This document shows positions 42,923 through 51,900 of a stretch of 64,000 nucleotides of DNA, piece after piece. The translations under genes and the position numbers were made by a program. Under the pieces are notes generated by a model. It was not told the origin of the DNA. It saw nothing but the letters and a program-made list of their open reading frames with translations, and did no database searches. Origin of the DNA: Lachnospiraceae bacterium (GTDB lineage: Bacteria > Bacillota > Clostridia > Lachnospirales > Lachnospiraceae). Every line of letters begins with the position of its first letter. Positions within the stretch are counted from its first letter, which is position 1. The DNA lies in contig SVEJ01000002.1 in assembly GCA_015057435.1 (NCBI GenBank), positions 1 through 64,000 on the forward strand. Direction: 5' to 3'.

Positions 42923-43786
42923 ATGTTAGTTTTTATTATTTTTGTAGTTTTGATGTTGTTTCCTTTTTGTAGATTTTTGCTTTTTAATACTCCGCGTATT
43001 CTTTTCGGATTGATTCCTGATACTTATAAGTATATTAGGTTTAAAAGATGGCGTGAATGTAATTCTTTTGGAAAAATTATTTGTTATACAGGTTTATTCG
43101 GTCAGGGTAAGACAAAAGAGTGTGTTAGGTATATCACAAATCAGTATAAACAATATAATGGTCTGATGGTTTATGATTTTGAATCTAAGAAATGGGTACA
43201 ACAACGTATTGTAGTGTATTCTAATGTTGAATTAACTATCCCTTATGTAAAACTTGTTTCAATGCAACAGTTGGTAGATTGTCAAAATTCAGAAGTTGGT
43301 ACAGTTAATTTATTTTTGATTGATGAAGCTAGTGTTGTTTTCAATTCTCGTGAATTTAAGAATAACTTTTCTACTCCGGCTCTTAATACAATTTTAACTT
43401 CTCGGCATCATAAAATAGGCGTTTATTTAACCGCTCAACGATTTTCACATATTGATGCGTTATTGCGTCAGGTTACTACTTCTGTTTATGAATGTAGCTA
43501 CTTTAAGCCTTTACGTATTCAGAAAATATCTGTATTTGATGCTTGGGAAGTAGAAAACTGTAATAATTTAACGCTTATGAAACCTGTGGAAGTTCTATAT
43601 CATTATACAACTGATAAAGATTATTCAAATTATGATACTTACGCAATGGTAGAAAGTGTTTCTAAAGATTGTGTTGATAAGAAGTATATTGATGATTCTG
43701 AAATTCTTGCACGTCAGGGTGTTTCTAATTTTGATAGTAATTATATTAGTAAGCCAACGTCTAAGATGAAGAAACGATATAGATAG
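42923..43786 (+). CDS. Zot/pI-like filamentous phage assembly ATPase
   Basis: The 287-residue protein drives phage extrusion through the membrane. Unlike classical pI, a membrane helix is at the N-terminus (about 3-22), followed by a P-loop GLFGQGKT (57-64) and a Walker B FLIDEA (131-136). LTSRHHKIGVYLTAQRFSHIDALLRQVTTSVYEC is the typical sensor region of Zot-domain ATPases. AAAGGGGG precedes the ATG. In Gram-positive hosts no secretin is needed, and none is present. It ends the structural cluster. Confidence 0.88.
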   Translation: MLVFIIFVVLMLFPFCRFLLFNTPRILFGLIPDTYKYIRFKRWRECNSFGKIICYTGLFGQGKTKECVRYITNQYKQYNGLMVYDFESKKWVQQRIVVYSNVELTIPYVKLVSMQQLVDCQNSEVGTVNLFLIDEASVVFNSREFKNNFSTPALNTILTSRHHKIGVYLTAQRFSHIDALLRQVTTSVYECSYFKPLRIQKISVFDAWEVENCNNLTLMKPVEVLYHYTTDKDYSNYDTYAMVESVSKDCVDKKYIDDSEILARQGVSNFDSNYISKPTSKMKKRYR

Positions 43787-43795
43787 TAAAAAATA

Positions 43796-43829
43796 GAAAG
43801 TGTTGGCAACTTCACGTTGCCACACTTTC
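43796..43829 (+). terminator. Hairpin between the assembly ATPase and integrase genes
   Basis: A stem of about 14 bp with one mismatch (43796-43810 with 43816-43829) lies after the ATPase stop. No T-run follows, so it may be an RNA-stabilising hairpin or a weak terminator. Confidence 0.5.
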
Positions 43830-43851
43830 GATTGTAAAGGGGGTTTTCTTT

Positions 43852-44970
43852 ATGCAAAAAGGTTCTGTATATAAGCGTAGCAATGGTTTATATCAGGGTA
43901 CTATAATGTATAATGGTGTAAAAAAAGTTTTTTATTCTCGTTCACGTTCTGATGTATGCGAAAAAATGAATGATTGGTATTATGAAATGAAATACAGTAA
44001 TGTTAATAATGATAATATTTTTAATTTTTCTGATTATGTTTATAGGTTTCTATATACTTATAAATACGGCTTTATTAAGCCACAATCATTTGATAGATTA
44101 GAGTCTATCTATAAATGTCATATATTAAAATCTGATATTGATGTTCCTATGTATAAATTAAATGACTTAATTATTCAAAAGTATCTTAATGATAAAGTTT
44201 CGTTGAATCTTTCGCAATCTTCTCTTAAAAAGATTTATGAGTTGATTGTTTCGGTTCTTTCATATGCTTATAGGCGTAATGATATTAGTGTAGATTATGC
44301 TAGTTTGTTAGTTTGTCCGCGTTCCAAAATTGAAACTAAAAAGATTGATACTTATACTTCTGATGATATTAATTTATTAGAGTCTACTATACGTGATTCA
44401 CTTGTTAGCAAAGACTATAATACATATAGGCTATTTCGTTATAGTCCTGTATTCCTTTTGATGTTGCATACAGGTGTGCGGTGCGGTGAAATTCTCGCTC
44501 TAACTTGGTCTTGTGTTGATTTTGATAATAGACTTATTTATATTAATAAGTCTTTGCATCATTGTCTGAATCGTGATTCAGGTGGTACAAAATATATCGA
44601 TATTATTGGTGATGTTAAAACAGATAACTCAAGGCGTGTTGTTCCGGTTAACGCGGTAGCATTAGAGTGTTTGCAATATTTGCGTTCAATTTCTACGTCA
44701 GATTATGTAGTTGATAATGGTAATGGTAATTTTTTGAAATTGCGTTCATTTGAACAGACATTCAAAAGAATATGTGAATATTGTGGCGTAAAACATAAGG
44801 GTTTACACGCATTAAGACATACATTTGCGTCTATACTTATCGATTCGAATGTATCTGCTAAAACTGTTTCTATGTTATTAGGTCATTCATCCGTTGTATT
44901 TACTCTTAACAAGTACGTTCATGTTGATAATGATGCATTGCGTAGTGGTGTTGATTCAATTACTTATTAA
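43852..44970 (+). CDS. int: Tyrosine-type site-specific integrase
   Basis: The 372-residue recombinase inserts the phage circle in the tRNA-Glu gene. The N-terminal arm-binding domain (GSVYKRSNGLYQGTIMYNG) and core-binding domain (about 55-150) precede a catalytic domain with R210 (GVRCGEI), K256 (DVKTDNSRR), H319-x2-R322 (HALRH), H345 (LGHSS) and nucleophile Y355 (NKYVHV). All are intact. AAAGGGGG precedes the ATG. The gene ends beside attR, with three arm-type repeats over its stop codon. Many filamentous phages rely on host XerCD; this one encodes its own enzyme. Confidence 0.95.
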   Translation: MQKGSVYKRSNGLYQGTIMYNGVKKVFYSRSRSDVCEKMNDWYYEMKYSNVNNDNIFNFSDYVYRFLYTYKYGFIKPQSFDRLESIYKCHILKSDIDVPMYKLNDLIIQKYLNDKVSLNLSQSSLKKIYELIVSVLSYAYRRNDISVDYASLLVCPRSKIETKKIDTYTSDDINLLESTIRDSLVSKDYNTYRLFRYSPVFLLMLHTGVRCGEILALTWSCVDFDNRLIYINKSLHHCLNRDSGGTKYIDIIGDVKTDNSRRVVPVNAVALECLQYLRSISTSDYVVDNGNGNFLKLRSFEQTFKRICEYCGVKHKGLHALRHTFASILIDSNVSAKTVSMLLGHSSVVFTLNKYVHVDNDALRSGVDSITY

Positions 44971-45001
44971 CGTATAAATTAACGTATTAATTAACGTACA
45001 T
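44966..45001 (+). repeat. Integrase arm-type repeats, right end (3 x 12 bp)
   Basis: Three copies of ATTAACGTA start at 44966, 44978 and 44990, an exact 12-bp period. The first overlaps the integrase stop codon. They share TAACGTA with the repeats at 38196-38217. Confidence 0.65.
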
Positions 45002-45037
45002 AAAAAAATAGTGTCTGCAAATACTTGCAAACACTAT
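45001..45037 (-). terminator. Phage-borne terminator now serving tRNA-Glu
   Basis: On the minus strand a 13-bp stem with one wobble pair (45025-45037 with 45008-45020, 4-base loop) is followed by seven T, 12 bp past the tRNA 3' end. Confidence 0.85.
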
Positions 45038-45049
45038 AATTTTAAAAAA

Positions 45050-45075
45050 CAGCCTGTAGGGGAATCGAACCCCTG
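45050..45075. repeat. attR core (26 bp)
   Basis: The 3' end of the tRNA-Glu gene, identical to the copy at 38106-38131. The full tRNA is kept on this side. Confidence 0.92.
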
Positions 45076-45121
45076 TTTCCGCCGTGAGAGGGCGGCGTCT
45101 TAACCGCTTGACCAACAGGCC
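45050..45121 (-). tRNA. tRNA-Glu (anticodon CTC)
   Basis: The 72-nt cloverleaf is complete: acceptor GGCCTGT pairs with ACAGGCT (one G-U), the anticodon stem CCGCC/GGCGG encloses CTCTCAC with anticodon CTC, and the T-arm is AGGGG-TTCGATT-CCCCT. CCA is not encoded. It resembles the usual Firmicute tRNA-Glu(TTC) sequence. A strong promoter lies just upstream. Confidence 0.94.
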
Positions 45122-45140
45122 ATGTCTTGACGACTTGCTT

Positions 45141-45169
45141 ATAATAACATAAGGTAAGAAAGCCGTCAA
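45141..45169 (-). promoter_or_regulatory. Promoter of tRNA-Glu
   Basis: On the minus strand TTGACG (45164-45169), a 17-bp spacer and an extended TG-T-TATTAT (45141-45146), about 20 bp before the tRNA. Confidence 0.85.
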
Positions 45170-45248
45170 GCACTTTTTTTATTTTTTTGACAAATAATAT
45201 ATTTTTTAACATGAAAGTAAGAATATACGCATTAAACCCATCAGCATG

Positions 45249-48200
45249 TTAGAAATCAAATATACTCAGCTGACTACTCTCAGGCATACCGTCCAAAATC
45301 CCTAATGAACTCATCTTCTCAATGGTCGATTTACCAATACCACTCCGTAATCTCAAGTCTTCCTTTGAGATAAACTTAGCATTCGGATCATCCTTACGTA
45401 GTTCTTTCACCGCTTCCTTTATCTGTGATGCAGCTTTACCTGCAACACCTTCCACAGAATCAAATGGTGGCATAATCTTGCCATCAATAATCAAACAATT
45501 CACATCATCTGCCTGGTAGATATCTAGTGGCCAGAATTCAAAACCTCTTGCATACATTTCCTGTGCCATACGCATCTCACGCATTGCATCATCATCTGCT
45601 CCTGTACGCTGTTCTTTCGTCTTGCTGTTTATCTCTTTCATATAATACTCAAGCTTGTCTTTACCCCTACACATTGTTTCATAATTAAATGCTTTTGCAC
45701 GAATACTAAAATATGCTGTGTAGTATGCAAGCGGATAATTCACCTTAAACCAAGCAATTCGCCAAGCCATCATAACATAAGCAGCCGCATGGGCTTTTGG
45801 GAACATGTACTTAATCTGTTTACAAGACCAGATATACCAATCCGGAACATTATGCGCCACCATCTCAGCTTCCATATCAGGCGTCAGACCTTTACCCTTA
45901 CGGACACTTTCCATAATCTTAAATGCAAGACCGGGCTCTAACTCCATATGTATCAGGTAAACCATAATATCATCTCGACAACAGATGGCTCCGGAAAGTT
46001 CTGTCTTCCCTTCTGCAATCAATGTCTGTGCATTATTAAGCCATACATCTGTACCATGAGACAGTCCTGAAATACGAACCAAGTCAGAAAAGTTCTTCGG
46101 TTTCGTATCCACAAGCATCTGAATAACAAAATCTGTACCAAACTCTGGTACTCCAAGGGAACCCGTTTTCGTACCGCCAATATCCTCTGTCGTAATACCC
46201 AATGCTTCCGGACTATGGAAAATAGACATAACCTTTTTATCATCCAATGCAATCGTTTTCGCATCTACACCTGTTAAATCCTCCAATCGACGAATAATAG
46301 TCGGATCATCGTGTCCAAGAATATCAAGTTTTAACAGGTTATGGTCAATGGAATGATACTCAAAATGTGTCGTTATAATATTGGTTTTCATATCATTCGC
46401 CGGTTTTTGAATCGGTGTAAATTCATAGATTTCTCTATCGCCCGGCACAACTACGATACCGCCCGGATGCTGTCCTGTCGTTCGTTTTACACCTTCACAC
46501 CCTTTACCGATACGCTTTAATTCACATCTTCTTTTAACAATGTTACGCTCTTCATAATATTTATATACTAACTGCTCTGCTGTCTTTTCTGCAATTGTTC
46601 CAATCGTTCCTGCTCTAAATGCGTGACCTTTACCGAATAATTCTTCCGTATAAGCATGTGCATTGGCCTGATATTCGCCGGAGAAATTAAGATCTATATC
46701 CGGCTCTTTATCACCATAGAAACCAAGGAAGGTCTCAAACGGAATATCATGTCCTTCCTTCTTCATTCTTGTTCCGCAATGCGGACAATCCATATCCGGA
46801 AGATCACAACCGGATGTACCGGAATAACTTTTCACAAGTTCTGAATCAAAATCTACATAGAAGCATTCCGGACAAATATAATGTGCAGATAACGGATTTA
46901 CCTCTGTAATACCTGACATTGTTGCAACAAATGATGACCCTACAGAACCTCTTGAACCAACAAGATAACCATGGTCATTCGAATCCCATACAAGTTTTTG
47001 CGCAATAATATACATAACCGCATAACCGTTGCCGATAATCGATGTAAGCTCTTTTTCCAAACGAGCAGTTACCTTCTCGGGAAGATTCGGACCATATATT
47101 TCGTGTGCTTTGTTATAACAAATTTCTCTTAACGTCTTGTCTGAATCTTCAATGACAGGCGGACATTTATCAGGGCTTACCGGATAAATCTTTTCAATCA
47201 TCCTTGTAATCAGATTTGTATTATCAATAACAATTTCCTTCGCTTTATCACTGCCAAGATAATCGAATTCTGCAAGCATTTCTTCCGTTGTTCTAAAGAA
47301 CAATGGAGGTTGTTTGTCAGCATCTTTGAATCCTTTCGAAGCCATCAAAACAGCACGATACAGACTATCCTCAGGGTCAAGGAAATGTACATCACAAGTA
47401 GCAACAACCGGTTTGTTGTATGTTTCTCCAAGTTTTACAATGCGACGATTTAGATTTTGTAAATCTTCATCCGTATTCACATTGGTGAATCGCTCTTCCT
47501 CTTTCATAAACGCATTGTTGCCAATTGGTTGTATCTCAAGATAATCATAAAATCGAACAATACGATCAATTTCCTCTTCATCTGCATCTTCAACAATCGC
47601 ATGAAACAACTCTCCGGCCTCACATGCAGATCCAAGAATCAACCCTTCACGATATTTTGATATTAAGCTTTTTGGCATAATCGGACGCATATTAAAATAT
47701 TCCACATGTGACGCAGAAATCAAACGGTTCAAATTCACGCGGCCAACTTCATTCTTGGCTAATATAATACCATGGTATTTTTTTGATTTCTTGACTACCT
47801 CAGGTGATGTTTCTCCTAATGTATTCAAATCATCTACATTATAAATTTCTTTATCTTTTAACATTTTTAAGAAACGTTTAAAAATATCACCTGTTGCATT
47901 TGCATCATCTACTGCACGATGATGATTTTCAAGTTTCACACCGAGATGCTTACATACACGATCAAGTGTGTATTTACCAAGTTCCGGACAAAGAATATGT
48001 GATAAAGTCATTGTGTCAATAATGGTATTCTCAACTTTTATTCCCATATCCTTCGCATTCTTTTTGATAAATTTTGTATCAAATCCTGCATTATGCGCAA
48101 CAAGCACACTATCGCCGACAAACGAAAGAAATGCAGGCAACACGACGTCAATCGCATCTGCATTAATTACCATCTCATCTGTTATAGATGTAAGCTTGGT

Positions 48201-49742
48201 AATATTATAAGGAATCGGAACCTGTGGATTCACAAATTCAGAAAATGATTCCACCACTTCACCATTTACAATCTTAACTGCACCTATTTCAATAATCTTA
48301 GATACCTTCGGATTCAGTCCTGTTGTCTCAATATCAAAAACGACAAAACTATCATCTAAGCTTTGTCCTTTCGGTTGAATAACAAAATCCTTCAAATCAT
48401 CTACAAAATAGCCTTCTACGCCATAGATAATCTTGAACGGATCATCCTTTTTGATACAGTGATTCGCAACAGGAAACGCCTGTGCAACACCATGGTCAGT
48501 TATTGCGATTGCAGGGTGTCCCCATGCTTTTGCACGATTGATAATGTCTTTTACTCCAACAACACTATCGTTATCACTGTAGACTGTATGCATATGTAAT
48601 TCCACACGTTTTTCCATGGAATTATCAGTACGTTTCGAAGTAAAATCCGGAATCGGTTTAATTCCTGAAACGGATATCAAAGTTAATTCATTCGCATTAT
48701 ACTGATCAATATCAGGAACTGCTTTCATCTTATAGAATTGGCCGACCTTCAACTCATCTTTTAATAGTTCCCAATCCTCCGGAGAAAGAAATATTTTTCC
48801 GGAAATAGAATCTGTAAAATCAGTAAAATCAAAAAGCACCAATAGCTTGGCACCATTTCTCATCTCCCTGGTTTCCATACCAAAGATTTTACCATGAAGG
48901 ACACATTCGCCGGTCGCTTCACTCAGGTCAGCTATCGACATCTCTTTGCCTTCTACATTCATTCCGTATATAACTTCCGGATCATGCATCCTGTTCTTAC
49001 CGTAGCTTGAACGCTTCCAATTATCTTTTGATTTATTATTCGAATCGTCTGCCTTTGTAGCATTATTATTCGAACCTTTTGCATTTTTGCTATCCTTTTT
49101 CTCATTCTCAGTAGCTGTATCATTAGATGAAGCAACCGTTTCGACTGCCTGTTCTTCTTCACTTACTTGTTGCTTCATAATATTAGCAATTTCTTGTTGT
49201 AAGCGATGTTCTGCCGCCTTACGAATTGTATTCTTTTGCTCCTCTGTATACAAAAATCCAACTTGTATATCAAAATCAAAGCGATCCTTATAAATCGTTT
49301 CCAAAAATTTCTTCAAATCTGCCGAACGCGTCTTTGCAACAAAATTATCAACTAACGTAATTGTAATTACATTACCGTCAATAAACCATTCTGCTTTTTT
49401 CAAAAAACGAAACAATACAGACGACTCAACAGACAACTCAAATAGGATGCTTTCTTTGTAAGCATCCGTGAGAGTTTTAATATTATATTGTTCAGATAAT
49501 GTATAATGCTCCATTATCTTAACACGCATCTTGTTTTGAAAAATAAATTCAGCCAGTTCCGCTTCCATTATATATATTTCTTCTTTCGGTAACAAAATAC
49601 TGCTTTCAATATATACTTGTAATGTCTTCTTAGACTTTATCAAAACAGCATCTGTAACCTGAACCTGCCGAAATAACTCTTGTATATCTGCCGAACATTG
49701 AAACCCGGGAAATACATCAAAAAAAGGTTTCGTTTCTGCCAT
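45249..49742 (-). CDS. polC: DNA polymerase III alpha subunit, PolC type
   Basis: The replicative polymerase of low-GC Gram-positives. The 1497-residue protein shows the PolC order: N-terminal domain, OB fold (about 270-360), split PHP domain (RVELHMHTVYSDNDS), inserted DEDD proofreading exonuclease (VVFDIETTGLNPK, about 468-640), zinc-binding CPEC/CPHC region, and polymerase core (GYLVGSRGSVGSSFVAT, EPDIDLNFSGEYQ). Residues about 200-245 are a low-complexity N/K/S linker. The start has a weak GAGTGAG site inside the end of ispG. Length and motifs are normal. Confidence 0.97.
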   Translation of the reverse strand: MAETKPFFDVFPGFQCSADIQELFRQVQVTDAVLIKSKKTLQVYIESSILLPKEEIYIMEAELAEFIFQNKMRVKIMEHYTLSEQYNIKTLTDAYKESILFELSVESSVLFRFLKKAEWFIDGNVITITLVDNFVAKTRSADLKKFLETIYKDRFDFDIQVGFLYTEEQKNTIRKAAEHRLQQEIANIMKQQVSEEEQAVETVASSNDTATENEKKDSKNAKGSNNNATKADDSNNKSKDNWKRSSYGKNRMHDPEVIYGMNVEGKEMSIADLSEATGECVLHGKIFGMETREMRNGAKLLVLFDFTDFTDSISGKIFLSPEDWELLKDELKVGQFYKMKAVPDIDQYNANELTLISVSGIKPIPDFTSKRTDNSMEKRVELHMHTVYSDNDSVVGVKDIINRAKAWGHPAIAITDHGVAQAFPVANHCIKKDDPFKIIYGVEGYFVDDLKDFVIQPKGQSLDDSFVVFDIETTGLNPKVSKIIEIGAVKIVNGEVVESFSEFVNPQVPIPYNITKLTSITDEMVINADAIDVVLPAFLSFVGDSVLVAHNAGFDTKFIKKNAKDMGIKVENTIIDTMTLSHILCPELGKYTLDRVCKHLGVKLENHHRAVDDANATGDIFKRFLKMLKDKEIYNVDDLNTLGETSPEVVKKSKKYHGIILAKNEVGRVNLNRLISASHVEYFNMRPIMPKSLISKYREGLILGSACEAGELFHAIVEDADEEEIDRIVRFYDYLEIQPIGNNAFMKEEERFTNVNTDEDLQNLNRRIVKLGETYNKPVVATCDVHFLDPEDSLYRAVLMASKGFKDADKQPPLFFRTTEEMLAEFDYLGSDKAKEIVIDNTNLITRMIEKIYPVSPDKCPPVIEDSDKTLREICYNKAHEIYGPNLPEKVTARLEKELTSIIGNGYAVMYIIAQKLVWDSNDHGYLVGSRGSVGSSFVATMSGITEVNPLSAHYICPECFYVDFDSELVKSYSGTSGCDLPDMDCPHCGTRMKKEGHDIPFETFLGFYGDKEPDIDLNFSGEYQANAHAYTEELFGKGHAFRAGTIGTIAEKTAEQLVYKYYEERNIVKRRCELKRIGKGCEGVKRTTGQHPGGIVVVPGDREIYEFTPIQKPANDMKTNIITTHFEYHSIDHNLLKLDILGHDDPTIIRRLEDLTGVDAKTIALDDKKVMSIFHSPEALGITTEDIGGTKTGSLGVPEFGTDFVIQMLVDTKPKNFSDLVRISGLSHGTDVWLNNAQTLIAEGKTELSGAICCRDDIMVYLIHMELEPGLAFKIMESVRKGKGLTPDMEAEMVAHNVPDWYIWSCKQIKYMFPKAHAAAYVMMAWRIAWFKVNYPLAYYTAYFSIRAKAFNYETMCRGKDKLEYYMKEINSKTKEQRTGADDDAMREMRMAQEMYARGFEFWPLDIYQADDVNCLIIDGKIMPPFDSVEGVAGKAASQIKEAVKELRKDDPNAKFISKEDLRLRSGIGKSTIEKMSSLGILDGMPESSQLSIFDF

Positions 49743-49749
49743 ATCTAAC

Positions 49750-50805
49750 TCACTCTTTCCAATTCTTTAACTCTTCTTCTAACACCTGTAACAATTGACT
49801 TTCCGGTACTTTTTTAATAATTTCACCTTTTTTAATCAAAAGACCTTCTCCATTACCGCCACAAATTCCAAGATCAGCTTCTTTCGCTTCACCCGGACCA
49901 TTAACTACACATCCCATAACAGCAACTTTTATATTCATATGTTCATAGTCTGCCACAAGATTTTCAACCTGATTTGCCAAACCAATCAAATCAATGGATG
50001 TTCTTCCGCAAGTCGGACAAGATACAACCTCAATACCCCCGGTTCTAAGCCCTAATGTCTTAAGAACCAACTTTGCTGTTACAATTTCGTTAACCGGATC
50101 ACCGGTTAGGGAAACACGAATCGTATCACCGATTCCTTGATGCAAAATAAGTCCTAATCCGATTGAAGACTTAATATTACCACGCGTTAATGTTCCTGCT
50201 TCTGTAATTCCTACATGTAACGGATAATTGGTCTTACTTGCAATTAATTCATGTGCTTTTACACACATCAATACATCTGAAGACTTAATGCTGATTACAA
50301 TATCATCAAACTGTAAATCTTCTAAAATATGCACTTTATCAAGTGCGCTTTCTACAATTCCTTCAGCTGTAACACCATGATATTTTTCAACAAGTTCCTT
50401 TTCTAAGGAACCACTGTTCACACCAACACGAATTGGAACACCATGATACTTTGCCGCATTTACAACTTCACGAATACGATCTTTTCCGCCAATATTACCC
50501 GGATTAATTCGAATCTTATCAGCACCATGTTCCATAGCCATAATCGCAAGTTTGTAATCAAAATGAATATCTGCAATAATCGGTATATGAATTTCTTTTT
50601 TTATATCAAAAAAAGCTTTTGCTGCTGCTTCATTATTAGCAGTTGAACGAATAATATCACACCCTGCTTTTTCTAACTTAAGAATCTGCTCTACAGTAGC
50701 TTTTACATCTTCCGTTTTTGTATTAGTCATAGATTGAATTAAGATGGGATTCCCTCCACCAATCACTCTGTCTCCAATCTTTATAACCTTTGTCTGATTT
50801 CTCAT
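49750..50805 (-). CDS. ispG: 4-hydroxy-3-methylbut-2-enyl diphosphate synthase
   Basis: The iron-sulfur enzyme of the penultimate step of the DXP isoprenoid pathway. The 351-residue protein has the three cluster cysteines (SCPTCGRTS and GCVVNGPGEAKEAD) and the N-terminal IGGGNPILIQSMTNT. GAGGAG 8 nt upstream supports the ATG at 50805. It lies directly after rseP and dxr, so two pathway genes are in one operon. Confidence 0.96.
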   Translation of the reverse strand: MRNQTKVIKIGDRVIGGGNPILIQSMTNTKTEDVKATVEQILKLEKAGCDIIRSTANNEAAAKAFFDIKKEIHIPIIADIHFDYKLAIMAMEHGADKIRINPGNIGGKDRIREVVNAAKYHGVPIRVGVNSGSLEKELVEKYHGVTAEGIVESALDKVHILEDLQFDDIVISIKSSDVLMCVKAHELIASKTNYPLHVGITEAGTLTRGNIKSSIGLGLILHQGIGDTIRVSLTGDPVNEIVTAKLVLKTLGLRTGGIEVVSCPTCGRTSIDLIGLANQVENLVADYEHMNIKVAVMGCVVNGPGEAKEADLGICGGNGEGLLIKKGEIIKKVPESQLLQVLEEELKNWKE

Positions 50806-50829
50806 ATTAATCACTCCTCAGTGGTAAAT

Positions 50830-51900
50830 CTACTTAAATAGATTAAGTATATCCTGAAACATAACTACAACCATCAAACCAATCAATAACAAAAATCCTG
50901 CATTGTTAATCCATGCCTCTTTTTCTGCCGGTAATTTCTTTTTAAAGATTGCTTCTACTAAAAGTAACAGTGTTCTTCCGCCATCCAAAGCAGGTAATGG
51001 TAATAAGTTCATAACACCCAGATTAGCAGAAAGCATAATACAAATGTTAACCATATTAAGAAGGATATTAATAATCGCTATTGATATATCACCTTCCGCA
51101 CTTTTCTTAGATTCTTCAATTGTATCGCTCATCATAGATACAATTCCAACCGGTCCGGAAAGATTTTTAATTCCAAGCTTACCGGTCACCAGATACTCAA
51201 GACTTAGAAATGTTGTTTTAATATTATATCTAAGCTCATAATAACTATAGCGTATTGTATCAAGTACATTTCCTTTTTCTCTTGCACCTGCATAGATTCC
51301 CATAAGATAGCCTGAATCCGTCTTTTCCGGTGTAAATGTAAACTCTTCCTCTGTTCCTTCTCTATTAACCTTCAGTGTAATCGGTTCTCCAGTCTGATTA
51401 AATTGTGTATAGACTAAGATTTCTCTAAAATTATATACCTTATTTCCATTATATTCTGTTATTACATCCCCAACCATAACACCAGCTTCTTTTGCGGGAC
51501 TACTTTCCGAAAAATCAGTAATCTTGGTTGAATCATAGCCAATCACCGCCATCAGAATAAGTGCAAGAACAAATGCAAGAATAAAGTTAAATATAGGACC
51601 TGCAACTACTACCGAAATTCTAGCCCATACAGATTTTGTACTAAATGAATTCTCTTCTTCTACATCATCGTCTTCACCAAGCATCATACAATATCCACCC
51701 ATTGGAATCGCCTTAAGAGAATATTTGGTTTCAGCCTTTGTAAAAGAAAACAAAGAAGGACCCATACCAATTGCAAATTCCTGGACATAGATACCATTTA
51801 GTTTTGCGAACAAAAAGTGTCCTAATTCATGAAAAAATATAATTGCACTAAATACCACCAATGCAATCAAAACATTAATTAACGTATTCAAGATATCCAC
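50830..51900 (-). CDS. rseP: Site-2 intramembrane metalloprotease RseP/RasP
   Basis: The 356-residue protein cleaves membrane-bound regulators and signal-peptide remnants. The zinc motif HELGH is in helix 1 (FFHELGHFLFAK), a single PDZ domain follows (about 120-195), and the second metal motif is NLLPLPALDGGR. The start overlaps the end of dxr by 13 nt, indicating translational coupling. Same place as rasP in B. subtilis. Confidence 0.94.
   Translation of the reverse strand: MDILNTLINVLIALVVFSAIIFFHELGHFLFAKLNGIYVQEFAIGMGPSLFSFTKAETKYSLKAIPMGGYCMMLGEDDDVEEENSFSTKSVWARISVVVAGPIFNFILAFVLALILMAVIGYDSTKITDFSESSPAKEAGVMVGDVITEYNGNKVYNFREILVYTQFNQTGEPITLKVNREGTEEEFTFTPEKTDSGYLMGIYAGAREKGNVLDTIRYSYYELRYNIKTTFLSLEYLVTGKLGIKNLSGPVGIVSMMSDTIEESKKSAEGDISIAIINILLNMVNICIMLSANLGVMNLLPLPALDGGRTLLLLVEAIFKKKLPAEKEAWINNAGFLLLIGLMVVVMFQDILNLFK

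Larger units (their letters stand above)
38106..45075 (+). mobile_element. Inovirus-type (filamentous phage) prophage, integrated in tRNA-Glu
   Basis: A 26-bp perfect direct repeat bounds the element, giving a predicted circle of 6,944 bp, in the size range of filamentous phages. The gene set is that of an inovirus: HUH-type Rep, a small probable ssDNA-binding protein, a 60-residue coat protein with the classic acidic-hydrophobic-basic pattern, a pIII-like adhesin, small membrane proteins and a Zot/pI ATPase. A repressor and tyrosine integrase are added. There is no lysis cassette, terminase, portal or relaxase. The plus strand is visibly T-rich compared with host genes. All genes look intact, so it may be active. 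Confidence 0.92.

Noticed and set aside
38106-45075. Integrative conjugative element or plasmid with an FtsK-like ATPase
   Set aside because: No relaxase or type IV secretion genes; the P-loop protein has a Zot-type pattern and lies next to coat-like genes.
45050-45121. tRNA-Leu or tRNA-Ser reading of this tRNA
   Set aside because: There is no long variable arm; the cloverleaf places CTC in the anticodon and matches tRNA-Glu.
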